A DNA stretch of 64,000 bases from JAMLHH01 sp037189845. GTDB taxonomy: Bacteria > Bacteroidota > Bacteroidia > Chitinophagales > JADIYW01. A program made the position numbers and the translations under genes. Under the pieces are notes generated by a model that was not told the origin of the DNA, ran no database searches, and worked only from the letters and a program-made list of their open reading frames with translations. Numbering within the stretch: the stretch's first letter is position 1; every line of letters begins with the position of its first letter. The stretch is from NCBI GenBank assembly GCA_037189845.1, contig JBBCIS010000008.1:558001-622000 (forward strand), written 5' to 3'. Of this stretch, positions 24,885 through 34,377 are shown one piece after another.

Positions 24885-26039
24885 ATGCTAAAAAAGATGA
24901 CAATTGGAATAATAAGCTTGATAGCAGTACTCGCATCAGGAGCATTTCTGTTTATGCAGCACCCGATGTTTGGGAAAAATCCGGATGGGGCAAGGTTAGA
25001 AAGAATTAAAAAATCCCCAAACTACAAAGACGGCGAATTTAAGAACCAGTCGCCTACGCAGATGATAGTCAGCAATAAATCGAAACCTGTTGCTTTGATT
25101 GGATTTCTTTTCAGAAATGTGAAAGATTTGAATCCATCTAAAGATATTTCGTCTGTTAAAACCAATTTGAAAAACCTCAATCCGGACGAAGATATTTTGG
25201 TTTGGATGGGGCATTCTTCTCTGTATATGCAGGTTGACGGTAAAAAAATTGCTTTTGACCCGGTATTGGTTTCGGCTTCGCCCGTTTCCTTTCTAAATAA
25301 AGCCTTTGCCGGAGCAGACCATTACAACCCCGATGATTTACCCGATTTGGATTACCTTATCATCACACACGACCACTGGGATCATCTCGATTATAAAACA
25401 ATCCTCCATCTGAAAAACCACACTGGGAAAGTCATTTGCCCGCTTGGAGTAGGAGCGCATTTTGAGTATTGGGGATTTGATGCTTCCAAAATCATTGAAC
25501 TGGATTGGAATGAAAATATTCAGGTAGATGAAAACATAAAAATCACCGCACTTCCTGCACGTCATTTTTCGGGACGTGGGCTAACATCCAATCATTCGCT
25601 TTGGGCAGGTTATATGTTGCAAAGTTCTTCACTCGGGAATATTTATGTATCAGGTGACACCGGCTACGACAAACATTTTAAAGAAATCAAAAAACAGTTC
25701 GGTACGATTGATTTTGCCATTATGGAAAACGGGCAGTACAACGAAGAATGGAAATACATTCATATCATCCCGGAGGATTTGGTAACAGCAATTGAAGAGT
25801 TACAACCCAAACGCCTGATGACCGTTCACAACTCAAAATTTGCATTGGGAATGCATCCCTGGTATGAACCGATGCAAAAAATTACCGAAACTGCTGAAAA
25901 GCATTCTTTTAACCTTATTACACCAATGATAGGTGAGCCTGTATTTCTGAATGATAGTACACAAGTGTTTACAAAATGGTGGGAATATTCCCCAAATCAG
26001 CCGGATGATAGAAATCGATATGCTGGATATGCTCGATGA
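24885..26039 (+). CDS. Metallo-beta-lactamase-fold hydrolase, membrane-anchored (UlaG/NAPE-PLD-like group)
   Basis: The 384-residue protein begins with a TM or uncleaved signal helix (residues 5-25). Its domain carries the metal motif ITHDHWDHLD (about 160-169), a downstream His (ARHFSGRG), the Asp motif VSGDTGYD and a late MTVHNSKFALG histidine. The WMGHSS segment places it in the UlaG/YtnP/NAPE-PLD-like branch, which hydrolyses phosphoester or lactone substrates. The tail after FTKWWE (YSPNQPDDRNRYAGYAR) looks like run-on into foreign sequence. Another frame through the same bases encodes a plausible protein end, so the 3' end may be a recombination joint. Confidence 0.85.
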   Translation: MLKKMTIGIISLIAVLASGAFLFMQHPMFGKNPDGARLERIKKSPNYKDGEFKNQSPTQMIVSNKSKPVALIGFLFRNVKDLNPSKDISSVKTNLKNLNPDEDILVWMGHSSLYMQVDGKKIAFDPVLVSASPVSFLNKAFAGADHYNPDDLPDLDYLIITHDHWDHLDYKTILHLKNHTGKVICPLGVGAHFEYWGFDASKIIELDWNENIQVDENIKITALPARHFSGRGLTSNHSLWAGYMLQSSSLGNIYVSGDTGYDKHFKEIKKQFGTIDFAIMENGQYNEEWKYIHIIPEDLVTAIEELQPKRLMTVHNSKFALGMHPWYEPMQKITETAEKHSFNLITPMIGEPVFLNDSTQVFTKWWEYSPNQPDDRNRYAGYAR

Positions 26040-26088
26040 AAAAGATCTGCCCGAACAAATTGTGGGCAAGAACAATATTCTGATGTAA
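25981..26088 (+). pseudogene. C-terminal remnant of another gene overlapping the end of the MBL gene
   Basis: A frame ending at TAA 26086-26088 reads MIEIDMLDMLDEKDLPEQ and then IVGKNNILM. This amphipathic pattern with a KN near the end resembles the C-termini of amidohydrolase-type TIM-barrel enzymes. There is no room for the rest of such a gene, so it would be a leftover from a deletion. The family guess is weak. Confidence 0.3.
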
Positions 26089-26116
26089 GCTAACCAATCT
26101 ACACTGAGGGCTATAA

Positions 26117-26299
26117 ATCATTAGGATTCTAAAGAAGTATGACGTCATTACAAGGTTTTTACTTTATGAAAAGCAAGGTAACATCAATATCATCAAGACA
26201 ATTATCTCAGAAGGTACACTATTTGAAAATCAAAAATACTTTTACCAAACTAAAAGCCACCGTTCCGCAATTTCCAAAATGCTATCTCGTATTTCCTGA
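26117..26299 (+). pseudogene. Startless open frame, possible gene remnant
   Basis: Following a TAA at 26114, 60 codons stay open to TGA 26297-26299. The product (RFLLYEKQGNINIIKTI, SHRSAISKMLSRIS) looks more protein-like than the overlapping in-frame extension of the DUF2804 gene. No start codon or family was recognised. It is best read as a second deletion scar. Confidence 0.25.
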
Positions 26300-26336
26300 G
26301 AATTCAATATCTTCAGGCATCGTAAAAACATATCCG

Positions 26337-27308
26337 ATGTTAAAAGAGCAAGTATCCCAACTATTACAGCATGGCAGGCATGTTGATTTTGGTCGTTATA
26401 AAAATCTGATTACACAACCGACGACTTCTTTCTGGGATGATGAAGGTTTTCCTTTGATGAAAAGAAGAAGAACTCAACGCAAAACATGGATTTTTTACGG
26501 TGTATATTCCAAAGATTTGTTTGCGGGCCTGGCCATCGTGGATGCCGGTGTCGTAGCGACAGCTTTTGCTTACTTTTTTGTTCCGTCAGAAGACCTTTTT
26601 ATAGAAGATAAAACAACTGTTCCTCTGGGCTTCAGGTCAGGTTTTGACCCAGCAATGACGGATGAATGGAAGCTGGGAAAATTTTCTATCCGCACGACTA
26701 ATCAAGTCATGAGCATCAATTACAACGGTAAATTCAATCTGCAAATGACAGCTCAGCTGAATGACAACGGTGTCAGCACCGTAGCCCCGAGTAAGGGAGA
26801 CAGGCCTTTCAATTTCACCTATAAGGACCTTCCTATCCAGACTGAGATCAATATTGACTACCACAATAAAAAGTACCACGCTAACGGCCACTATGGTGCA
26901 ATAGATTTCACCAAAGGTTATCCTCCTAAAACTACGGAGTGGAACTGGAGCAGTGCGATCGGAACAACTGAAAGCGGCAAAAGCATTGCTTTCAATATCG
27001 TAGATAAGTTCAATGACAACATGGAAAATATCCTTTGGCTGGATGGAGAAAGAATTATTTTATCTGATGCCGAATTCAAATATGGTCCGGATTTGAAAAA
27101 AGATATCTGGCACATCAATACCAAAGATCAGATCATTCAATCTGAGATGAAACCTTTTGGAGCCAGAGCTGAAAATATCAATGCTGCCATCATGAAAAGT
27201 ATCTTTACTCAACCTTTCGGCGAATACAATGGAACAGTAACAGTCAATGGAATCAGTGAAAAATTTACGGCATGGGGTGTTTCAGAAGAGCATCTGGCTG
27301 TTTGGTAA
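26337..27308 (+). CDS. DUF2804-family protein
   Basis: ATG 26337 gives 323 residues, close to the usual length of about 330. The open frame extends to ATG 26139, but those extra 66 residues look unlike the family and overlap another frame. Landmarks are GRYKNLITQPTTSFWDDEGF near the N-terminus, RKTWIFYGVYS, and several WDGERI-like strands. DUF2804 proteins are beta-rich, lack a signal peptide and have no established biochemical role; links to lipid-like ligands have been suggested from the fold. No neighbour clarifies the function. Confidence 0.75.
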   Translation: MLKEQVSQLLQHGRHVDFGRYKNLITQPTTSFWDDEGFPLMKRRRTQRKTWIFYGVYSKDLFAGLAIVDAGVVATAFAYFFVPSEDLFIEDKTTVPLGFRSGFDPAMTDEWKLGKFSIRTTNQVMSINYNGKFNLQMTAQLNDNGVSTVAPSKGDRPFNFTYKDLPIQTEINIDYHNKKYHANGHYGAIDFTKGYPPKTTEWNWSSAIGTTESGKSIAFNIVDKFNDNMENILWLDGERIILSDAEFKYGPDLKKDIWHINTKDQIIQSEMKPFGARAENINAAIMKSIFTQPFGEYNGTVTVNGISEKFTAWGVSEEHLAVW

Positions 27309-27366
27309 TTCCAGTCTGAATAATCACATCCGGCTAATCAGAGTTCTGATATTAAATTCAATTCGA

Positions 27367-29241
27367 CTATTTTACAATTACAAACTCTGTACGACGGTTG
27401 ACACGGCGGTTTTCATCGGAGCTATTAGGCACCAAAGGTTCTGTTTCACCCATACCTTTGGCAGTCAATCTGTCTGAAGAGACTCCGTTTTTCACCAGAT
27501 AATCGACTACTGACTGGGCACGTTTTTGTGAGAGCTCCAGATTGTATTTCGGCACACCTACATTATCTGTATGTCCTCTGATAACAGCATGGATTTTTAT
27601 ATCCGCTTTCATCAAATCTACTATTTTACGGAGCTCAGGATATGAAACTTCTTCCAGCTGATAGCTATCGGTTTGAAACAAGACATTTCTGAGCACAACT
27701 CCTGAGCCTTTTTCTACCGGATAGAGATCTACTTCTAATAAATGTGGTTCGAGCATCGTGCCTGATTGTGGCTGAAACTGTTCTGAATGAAATATGTACC
27801 CGGCTTTTTCTATCTGTAATCTGAAAGTATTTTCTACCGGCATACAGATTAAAAATGCACCATCTTTCTGAGTTCTTCCCTGAGCAAATAAAGTATTGTC
27901 TTCAAAATCAAAGATGGAATAGCTGACATCCAGCAAGCTTTTAGTGTGGGCATCTTTCACCACAGCTTTTACGTACGTAGCCGGGTCAGCCTGCACAGAA
28001 TCATTCAATACAAACTGATAGATATCCAGCTTACCCTGTCCGCTGTCTCTGTCACTGGAAATATAGGCACTCTTACCATCCAGTTCTACATAAATGCTCG
28101 ACTCGTCACCTTCTGTATTGATAGGATAACCGAGATTGACCGGTTCAGACCATATGCCGTCATCTGACAAACGTGACATATAGAGATCTTTGGCTCCGAT
28201 AGACAAATGTCCGTTGGATGAAAAGTATAAAGTTCTCCCATCAGCATGTAAGAAAGGTGTTTCTTCATCGCCGGATGTATTGATGACGCTACCGAGATTC
28301 TGAGGTTCCAGCCATTTATTTTCTTTGCTTAAATAGGAAATATATAAATCTTTCCCGCCTTTCCCGCCGGGACGGTTGCTGCTGAAAATAATGGCCATGC
28401 CATTTGCGGAGATAAATGGCTGACTATCCCAATCCGTAGAATTGATGGGTGCTCCTATCCCGCTCGGTTTAGTCCATTCTCCATTGTGAAGTATTGAGTA
28501 AAAAATATCACAGCTTCCCAATCCACCCGGATGATTACAGGCTGTAAACAGGATAAGCTTACCATCAGCGGAAACTGTCTGAGCTCCTTCATTATCGTAA
28601 GTATTAAAAGGCAATGGTTTTACATTTGTCCATTTCCCATCCATCTTTTCGGCGGAAAAAAGGTCTTCATTTTTATCCTTTCTGGTAAAATACAACTTCT
28701 CTCCGTCCGGGCTCAGAAAAGGATACAGCTCAAAGCCGGATGTATTGACTTCATTACCCAGATGAACAGGATGATAAGGTACCGGATGTTGAATCATGTA
28801 CCAGGCATACTCCAGTTGTCTGATCTTACCGGCTATAGATTTTTGATATCCCAGCCCTATATTCGGCCAGTCATGCAGCTTTTTCAGTGCATCTATTGCT
28901 TCCGGATACCTTTTCAGCTTCAGATAAGCTTCTGCTGCCATACCCCACCAGTCTTTATCCGAAGGAGGATAGAGCTTTATCGTCTCCTGAATAAAATCTG
29001 CTGCTTTACCGTACTGGAAAGTGTACAGATAAGATTCTGCCAGCTGTTTTCTACCGACTATAAAATCAGGATATTTTGCCACAAATTTTTCCAGATCCGC
29101 TAAAGATGCCTCATATTTCCTCAATCCAATCTGCGCTTTGATCAATGACCATTCTTTTTGTCCTTTTTTAGGGACAGTATTCGTTTGAGCATAAGCGAAG
29201 CTGGTACAGGTCAGCATTAATATGAGCAAGTATTTCAACAT
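27367..29241 (-). CDS. OmpA-family outer-membrane protein with TPR and PD40 repeats
   Basis: The 624-residue protein has a signal peptide (LLILMLTCTSFAYAQ), TPR-like helices (25-130), about five PD40/WD40-like repeats (165-400, with motifs such as FSSNRPGGKGGKDLY), a carboxypeptidase-regulatory-like beta domain (405-490) and an OmpA domain (505-624, IRGHTDNVGVPKYNLELSQ and NRRVNRRTEF). The OmpA part binds peptidoglycan. Such proteins pair with PorP/SprF proteins in gliding and T9SS machinery, but no PorP gene is adjacent here. It follows queE by 25 bp, probably as the last gene of the pyk operon. Confidence 0.88.
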   Translation of the reverse strand: MLKYLLILMLTCTSFAYAQTNTVPKKGQKEWSLIKAQIGLRKYEASLADLEKFVAKYPDFIVGRKQLAESYLYTFQYGKAADFIQETIKLYPPSDKDWWGMAAEAYLKLKRYPEAIDALKKLHDWPNIGLGYQKSIAGKIRQLEYAWYMIQHPVPYHPVHLGNEVNTSGFELYPFLSPDGEKLYFTRKDKNEDLFSAEKMDGKWTNVKPLPFNTYDNEGAQTVSADGKLILFTACNHPGGLGSCDIFYSILHNGEWTKPSGIGAPINSTDWDSQPFISANGMAIIFSSNRPGGKGGKDLYISYLSKENKWLEPQNLGSVINTSGDEETPFLHADGRTLYFSSNGHLSIGAKDLYMSRLSDDGIWSEPVNLGYPINTEGDESSIYVELDGKSAYISSDRDSGQGKLDIYQFVLNDSVQADPATYVKAVVKDAHTKSLLDVSYSIFDFEDNTLFAQGRTQKDGAFLICMPVENTFRLQIEKAGYIFHSEQFQPQSGTMLEPHLLEVDLYPVEKGSGVVLRNVLFQTDSYQLEEVSYPELRKIVDLMKADIKIHAVIRGHTDNVGVPKYNLELSQKRAQSVVDYLVKNGVSSDRLTAKGMGETEPLVPNSSDENRRVNRRTEFVIVK

Positions 29242-29266
29242 ACTTCTATAACGGTTTTTTATAACA

Positions 29267-29896
29267 TTAAGGTATATCCAGATATTTGTGGGTCTGTAAA
29301 GAAAGCGACCACTTCGGATGAGCTTTTACATACTCAATCAGAGATTCTGTGAATTTATCCCGTTTTCCCCATTCAGACTGTAAAAGTAATATACACTTTT
29401 CCGGTGTTGCAGCAGCATGCTCTTCTGCCCATTTAAAATCAGAAGAATGAAAAACTACTACTTTTAATTCATCTGCAACGGCAACAACTTCTTTCAAAGG
29501 TGCTTTGAATTTCTTCGGAGAGACTGTCACCCAATCTATTTCACCGGATAAAGGATATGCTCCGGAAGTTTCTATATGTACTCTGAAACCTTTTGCTTTC
29601 AGCTGTCGCGTCAGCTCAGACAAATCATACATAGCAGGTTCTCCTCCGGTAATTACAGCAATTCTGCCCGGATTTGCATCCGCCTGCGCGACTATCTCAC
29701 TGACCGGCATCCATTGTTGTGGGTCTACTTCCCAGCTTTCTTTCACATCACACCAGACACAGCCCACATCACAACCTGACAAGCGAATAAAGTATGCAGC
29801 ATGACCTGCATATCTTCCCTCGCCCTGCAAGGTATAAAACTGCTCCATTACCGGGAGCACAGCAGGATATTGTATGGGAAAATTATTGATAGCCAA
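29267..29896 (-). CDS. queE: 7-carboxy-7-deazaguanine synthase
   Basis: The 209-residue radical SAM enzyme carries the cluster motif CDVGCVWC (CX3CX2C), with the substrate-side opening MEQFYTLQGEGRYAGH and the SAM-binding TGGEPAMYDL. It converts 6-carboxytetrahydropterin to 7-carboxy-7-deazaguanine in the queuosine pathway. Length fits the short Bacteroidota form. It lies 5 bp after pyk, so it is co-transcribed with glycolytic and envelope genes rather than with other queuosine genes. Confidence 0.93.
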   Translation of the reverse strand: MAINNFPIQYPAVLPVMEQFYTLQGEGRYAGHAAYFIRLSGCDVGCVWCDVKESWEVDPQQWMPVSEIVAQADANPGRIAVITGGEPAMYDLSELTRQLKAKGFRVHIETSGAYPLSGEIDWVTVSPKKFKAPLKEVVAVADELKVVVFHSSDFKWAEEHAAATPEKCILLLQSEWGKRDKFTESLIEYVKAHPKWSLSLQTHKYLDIP

Positions 29897-29901
29897 CGGA
29901 A

Positions 29902-31335
29902 TTACTTTACTTCTGTCAATTTAATCATATTTGTACGACCTCTGCCACGAATAGGCATACTTCCGGTATTGATGACGACATCTCCGGCTTGTACATTGCC
30001 TTCTTTTTTTAAAAGATCAATCACATCTTCTATGCTTTCATCCGTACTTTCAAAGCTGTTATAATAGTAGCAGTTAGTACCCCAAACAATACTTAAAGTA
30101 TTGAGCAGGAATTTATTACTGGTAAATACATAAATATTTGCTTTAGGTCTGTAGCTTGCCAGCATAAATCCTGTATATCCGGAATAGGTCATAGCATTGA
30201 TGCACTTTGCATCTACATCTCTTGCGATACGGCAGGCATTGTAACATATAGCATCTGAATAGAAAGTAGGCGAACCTGATCGGGCGCTGTGCTCTCTGTA
30301 GTAAATTTTAGACTCCTCTTCTACTCTATGTATAATCCTGTCAATTGTCTCAATCACTTTTACAGGAAACTTTCCGACTGAAGTTTCTCCGGAAAGCATG
30401 ATCACATCCGCTCCGTCCAAGACAGCATTAGATACGTCAGTAATTTCTGCACGGGTAGGTCTGGACATTTCCAGCATGGATTCCATTACCTGAGTAGCAA
30501 TCACCACCGGCTTGGCTTTTTCTATACATTTCTGTACAATATTCTTCTGTACGATGGCCATTTCCTCCATCGGAACTTCTACTCCCAAATCACCGCGAGC
30601 CACCATCACTGCATCAGACGCTTCAATGATAGCATCAATATTTGCGACAGCCTCAGGTTTTTCAATTTTAGCCATGACTCTTGCCTGGCCATTATGTTCC
30701 TGGATAATCGTTTTCAGCTCATATACTTCATGTGCTTCCCTTACAAAAGATAAAGCCACCCAATTGATAGGATGCTGAAGAATAAATTCCAGGTCTTTTC
30801 TGTCCTTATCAGTCAGACTTGGTACAGAAGTCACACTATTAGGGAGGTTAAATCCCTTTTTGGAGCTCAGGATCCCACCTTCTTCTACCCGGCATATTAC
30901 CAGATCCTTTTGATTTGTACTTTCTACAACGAGAGAGATTTTCCCATCATCAATCAATATCTGTTCACCAACCTTCACGTCCTGCGGCAATGATTCATAA
31001 GTAACATCAATTAAATCCGCTGTTCCTACCACCGGTTTAGTAACTACATGAATCAGCTTCCCTTTTTCGAGAAATACCGCATTGTTTTCAATCACTCCGA
31101 CCCTCAGCTTTGGTCCTTGCAAATCTGCCAATAAGCTAATATGGGCATTGTGTTTTTTATTCAATTCTTCAGTAAACTGAATTACTTTCAGATGGTCTTC
31201 ATGTGAACCGTGAGAAAAATTCAATCTGAAGGCATTTACACCTGCCAGATATAATCTTTCCAACTGTTCAAAACTATTCGTCGCCGGGCCAATAGTTGCC
31301 AAAATCTTCGTTTTCCTTTTCCTGTTTCCCATCAT
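29902..31335 (-). CDS. pyk: Pyruvate kinase
   Basis: The 477-residue enzyme shows the full set of signatures: KTKILATIGPATNSFEQL at the N-terminus, NFSHGSHEDH, the active-site block MAKIEKPEAVANIDAI (about 215-230), RGDLGVEVP and MLSGETSVGKFPV. It transfers phosphate from phosphoenolpyruvate to ADP, the last step of glycolysis. Its start overlaps the IPExxxVDY gene by 4 bp, a gene order I know from many Bacteroidota. The second ATG (MGN) is an equally possible start. Confidence 0.97.
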   Translation of the reverse strand: MMGNRKRKTKILATIGPATNSFEQLERLYLAGVNAFRLNFSHGSHEDHLKVIQFTEELNKKHNAHISLLADLQGPKLRVGVIENNAVFLEKGKLIHVVTKPVVGTADLIDVTYESLPQDVKVGEQILIDDGKISLVVESTNQKDLVICRVEEGGILSSKKGFNLPNSVTSVPSLTDKDRKDLEFILQHPINWVALSFVREAHEVYELKTIIQEHNGQARVMAKIEKPEAVANIDAIIEASDAVMVARGDLGVEVPMEEMAIVQKNIVQKCIEKAKPVVIATQVMESMLEMSRPTRAEITDVSNAVLDGADVIMLSGETSVGKFPVKVIETIDRIIHRVEEESKIYYREHSARSGSPTFYSDAICYNACRIARDVDAKCINAMTYSGYTGFMLASYRPKANIYVFTSNKFLLNTLSIVWGTNCYYYNSFESTDESIEDVIDLLKKEGNVQAGDVVINTGSMPIRGRGRTNMIKLTEVK

Positions 31336-31796
31336 TTGTAACTCACTAATAAATGTTTCTCTTTAATCTTCTCTGTAGGAATTTCCATCACTATCTGTAC
31401 GGGTGAAATCCGCTTCAATCTTTCCGGCATTTTCTCCGGTAAATAGTCAAACTCTCCATGAATTAACAAAAGATAATCAAACTGTTTAAATTCCTGTAAA
31501 AAACTGCCTTTATCGCTTTTATTATAAACGACATCTACCTCAAATTTACTGTCTTCATCTTTAAACGTATGTAAAGGAAATGAGAAAACATCCATATCCG
31601 AAACATGTTCTTCTCCGGTGTTAACAATAATGTAATTATCATTCTGGAAAGAAATCTCTCCTACGCGTTCCAGATCCCAATCAAACTCCCCGTTCAGGTA
31701 CCACGCAACTCTATGTATGGCTATATTTGTCACCAGCCCGAAGACTTTGAGCTTTTCAAAGTCAAGCTTATTACTAACCTGAGGATTTTTAGCCAT
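31332..31796 (-). CDS. IPExxxVDY-family protein with a diverged signature motif
   Basis: The 154-residue protein precedes and overlaps pyk, the expected position of the IPExxxVDY family of Bacteroidota. Typical features are LAxW-like N-terminal strands (HRVAWYLNGEFDWDL) and a C-terminal KxKHLLVSYK. The namesake motif here reads LQEFKQFDYLLLI: the I-P is replaced by L-Q and the V by F, while E, D and Y remain. The function of the family is unknown. It heads a four-gene operon divergent from acpP. Confidence 0.8.
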   Translation of the reverse strand: MAKNPQVSNKLDFEKLKVFGLVTNIAIHRVAWYLNGEFDWDLERVGEISFQNDNYIIVNTGEEHVSDMDVFSFPLHTFKDEDSKFEVDVVYNKSDKGSFLQEFKQFDYLLLIHGEFDYLPEKMPERLKRISPVQIVMEIPTEKIKEKHLLVSYK

Positions 31797-31880
31797 AAGG
31801 GGTTTCTTTATCTTTTGGATACAACAACGATACCAATCTGTTTTTATCGTAATTACCTGACAAAAATACTCAAGAAATAT

Positions 31881-31911
31881 TATGACTTAATCTTCATAAA
31901 CATTAACTTTG
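31881..31911 (+). promoter_or_regulatory. Promoter of the acpP-fabF-rnc operon
   Basis: TATG (31881-31884, near TTTG) is followed after 19 bases by TAACTTTG (31904-31911), a full TAnnTTTG -7 box. The predicted start lies about 27 bp before the acpP ATG at 31945. Confidence 0.75.
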
Positions 31912-31944
31912 CGACATTTAATACTGTTAAGAAATCATTAAGCC

Positions 31945-32184
31945 ATGTCAAATATCGCAGAGCGAGTTAGAAATATCATCATAGAGAGACTCAATGTTGA
32001 GGAAGAGCAAGTTACGAATGAAGCAAGCTTCATCAATGACTTAGGAGCAGATTCATTGGATACAGTTGAGTTGATCATGGAGTTTGAAAATGAGTTCAAA
32101 ATCAGCATCCCTGATGAACAAGCTGAAAATATCACCACTGTAGGAGAAGCAATCTCTTTCCTTGAAGCAAACGTACCGGTTTAA
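31945..32184 (+). CDS. acpP: Acyl carrier protein
   Basis: The 79-residue acidic protein has the phosphopantetheine site GADSLDTVELIM with Ser37. It carries growing acyl chains in type II fatty-acid synthesis. It is followed 8 bp later by fabF, which uses it, and then rnc, an order also common outside this phylum. Confidence 0.97.
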   Translation: MSNIAERVRNIIIERLNVEEEQVTNEASFINDLGADSLDTVELIMEFENEFKISIPDEQAENITTVGEAISFLEANVPV

Positions 32185-32192
32185 TCTTTACT

Positions 32193-33446
32193 ATGCCACT
32201 CAACAGGGTTGTCGTCACAGGTATTGGGGCTGTTACACCCTTAGGAAATGACGCCAGCTCATTCTGGCAATCCCTGATACAGGGCACCAGTGGTGCCGGT
32301 GAGATAACAAAATTTGACACCACTCACTTCAAGACCAGATTTGCCTGCGAAGTCAAAAACTTTGACATTTCACATATTCTGGATAAAAAAGAAATCAGAA
32401 GATTCGACCTTTTCTCCCAATATGCCATGGCAGCTTCAGAAGAGGCAGTTATAGATGCAAATCTAAACGGTCCATCTATCAATAAAAATAAGATCGGAGT
32501 GATCTGGTCTTCCGGAATCGGAGGAGTAGAAACTTTCCAGAATGAAGTCATCCAATATGCCAATAATGGCAGAATTCCAAAATTCAGTCCTTTTTTTGTT
32601 CCCAGAATGATCGTAGATATTGCATCAGGCCATATCTCCATGCGGCACGGATTCAAAGGCATGAATTTCAGTGTAGTATCTGCCTGTGCATCATCGACCA
32701 ACGCCATTATTGACGCTTTCAATTACCTGCGGTTAGGCAGAGCAAATGTCATCGTTTGTGGCGGGTCAGAAGCTTCCATCAATGAGGTCAGCATCGGCGG
32801 CTTTAATGCCCTTAAAGCGCTTTCTGAAAGGAATGACAGTCCTGAAACGGCTTCCAGACCTTATGATGCTGAAAGAGATGGTTTTGTAATGGGTGAAGGC
32901 GGCGGCTGTGTAATACTGGAAACACTGGAGCATGCCCAACAACGCGGGGCAAAAATATATGCAGAATTAGTGGGCGGCGGAATGTCTGCAGATGCCTATC
33001 ACCTGACAGCACCACATCCGGAAGGTGAAGGCGCTCAGGCTGTCATGCTGGATGCGTTGGAGGATGCAGGTTTACAACCAAATGATATAGATTATATCAA
33101 CTCTCACGGAACATCTACTCCTTTAGGTGACATTGCTGAGATCAAGGCTGTTCAGAAAGTATTCGGGGCGCATGCATATAAGCTGAATATAAGCTCTACC
33201 AAGTCCATGACAGGACACTTATTAGGTGCAGCCGGGATCATAGAAGCTATTACATGTGTTTTGGCTGTAAAAAATAATATTGTCCCTCCGACGATCAATC
33301 ATGTTCAAAATGATGAGGGAATCGACGAAAAGCTGAACTTTACATTCAATCAGGCTCAAAGCCGTGAAGTGAACTATGCACTATCCAATACATTTGGCTT
33401 TGGTGGCCACAATGCATCTGTTATTTTCAAAAAATTTCTTCCATAA
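32193..33446 (+). CDS. fabF: 3-oxoacyl-[acyl-carrier-protein] synthase II
   Basis: The 417-residue thiolase-fold enzyme has active-site Cys165 in VVSACASSTNAI, and the two catalytic histidines in NSHGTSTPLGD and KSMTGHLLGAAG. It condenses malonyl-ACP with acyl-ACP during chain elongation. Length and motif spacing are those of FabF (KAS II). The stop codon overlaps the rnc start by 1 base. Confidence 0.96.
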   Translation: MPLNRVVVTGIGAVTPLGNDASSFWQSLIQGTSGAGEITKFDTTHFKTRFACEVKNFDISHILDKKEIRRFDLFSQYAMAASEEAVIDANLNGPSINKNKIGVIWSSGIGGVETFQNEVIQYANNGRIPKFSPFFVPRMIVDIASGHISMRHGFKGMNFSVVSACASSTNAIIDAFNYLRLGRANVIVCGGSEASINEVSIGGFNALKALSERNDSPETASRPYDAERDGFVMGEGGGCVILETLEHAQQRGAKIYAELVGGGMSADAYHLTAPHPEGEGAQAVMLDALEDAGLQPNDIDYINSHGTSTPLGDIAEIKAVQKVFGAHAYKLNISSTKSMTGHLLGAAGIIEAITCVLAVKNNIVPPTINHVQNDEGIDEKLNFTFNQAQSREVNYALSNTFGFGGHNASVIFKKFLP

Positions 33447-34141
33447 TGGATGAAAGATCAGGCTCTTATGAGTTGGCGGAATTATATGAGCATCTGGGTG
33501 GTCTATACCCGAACACTTCTGAAAAACATTTCAAAACAGCATTGATCCATGCTTCTGCAGAAGGCAAACCCGGGGCAAACTACGAACAATTAGAATTTTT
33601 GGGAGATGCTGTACTCAGCATTATAGTTGCTGAATTTTTATTTCAGAATTTCCCACTCAAAAAAGAAGGCGAGCTGACTAAAATGCGCTCATTTATCGTG
33701 AGCCGTCCACAGCTTAACTCTGTTGCTGATGAGATTCAGCTCTATCCTTTTATTCAGCATAAAATAGATAAAAAGTATATTGATCAGGCCAGAGATCTGG
33801 GAGGTGATGTCATAGAGGCCCTGATTGGCGCATATTATCTCGATTGTGGTATTGATACTGCCAAATCGTTTGTGTTCAGATGGATACTGACAGAAAAAAG
33901 ATTGAATCAGATATCTCAAAAATCTATTGATCCGAAGAGTAAATTGCATGAATGGGCGCAAAGAAGGAAGAAAAAGCTGGAATTCAGACAGCTCAATCCC
34001 AATCTGCAAAATCCAAAAAAATTTGAAATTGAGGTCTGGATAAATGATACTCAATACGGAAGCGGGAAAGGCCACAATAAGAAAACAGCTGAAAAAAATG
34101 CAGCTATTGCAGCACTTCATTTATTAGATCCTCATGCTTGA
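33446..34141 (+). CDS. rnc: Ribonuclease III
   Basis: The 231-residue protein has the catalytic signature YEQLEFLGDAVLSII (46-60) with its acidic metal ligands, the second acidic block GGDVIEALIGAYYLD, and a C-terminal double-stranded RNA-binding domain (about 160-230, ending with the KKTAEKNAAIAAL helix). It processes rRNA precursors and other double-stranded RNA. It overlaps fabF by 1 bp and the DUF3820 gene by 8 bp. Confidence 0.95.
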   Translation: MDERSGSYELAELYEHLGGLYPNTSEKHFKTALIHASAEGKPGANYEQLEFLGDAVLSIIVAEFLFQNFPLKKEGELTKMRSFIVSRPQLNSVADEIQLYPFIQHKIDKKYIDQARDLGGDVIEALIGAYYLDCGIDTAKSFVFRWILTEKRLNQISQKSIDPKSKLHEWAQRRKKKLEFRQLNPNLQNPKKFEIEVWINDTQYGSGKGHNKKTAEKNAAIAALHLLDPHA

Positions 34142-34367
34142 CAAAACCGTTTTACTGAAAATTGTAGAGACTAAAATTCATTTTGGTAAGTACAAAGGCA
34201 GATGGCTGGACGAAATTCCCATCTCTTATCTTGAATGGATGCGTAATAACGGCGGTTTCCCAAAAGGGCAGCTTGGAATGCTCATGGAGACTCTTTTTGT
34301 TATCAAGACCAACGGTCTGGAATTTTTACTGAAGCCGCTCATCAATAAGGACAGAGATAAAGTATAA
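34134..34367 (+). CDS. DUF3820-family small protein
   Basis: The 77-residue protein has the family core FGKYKGRWLDEIPISYLEWM followed by GFPKGQLGM. It is cytoplasmic and of unknown function; some relatives are annotated as quorum-sensing-regulated factors, which does not establish a role here. It overlaps the end of rnc by 8 bp and is followed by a 10-bp gap to a convergent gene. Confidence 0.8.
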   Translation: MLDKTVLLKIVETKIHFGKYKGRWLDEIPISYLEWMRNNGGFPKGQLGMLMETLFVIKTNGLEFLLKPLINKDRDKV

Positions 34368-34377
34368 AGGAATCTAT

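Noticed and set aside
26139..26336. Longer start for the DUF2804 gene
   Set aside because: The extra 66 residues do not look like the family, and another frame over the same bases reads more like protein.
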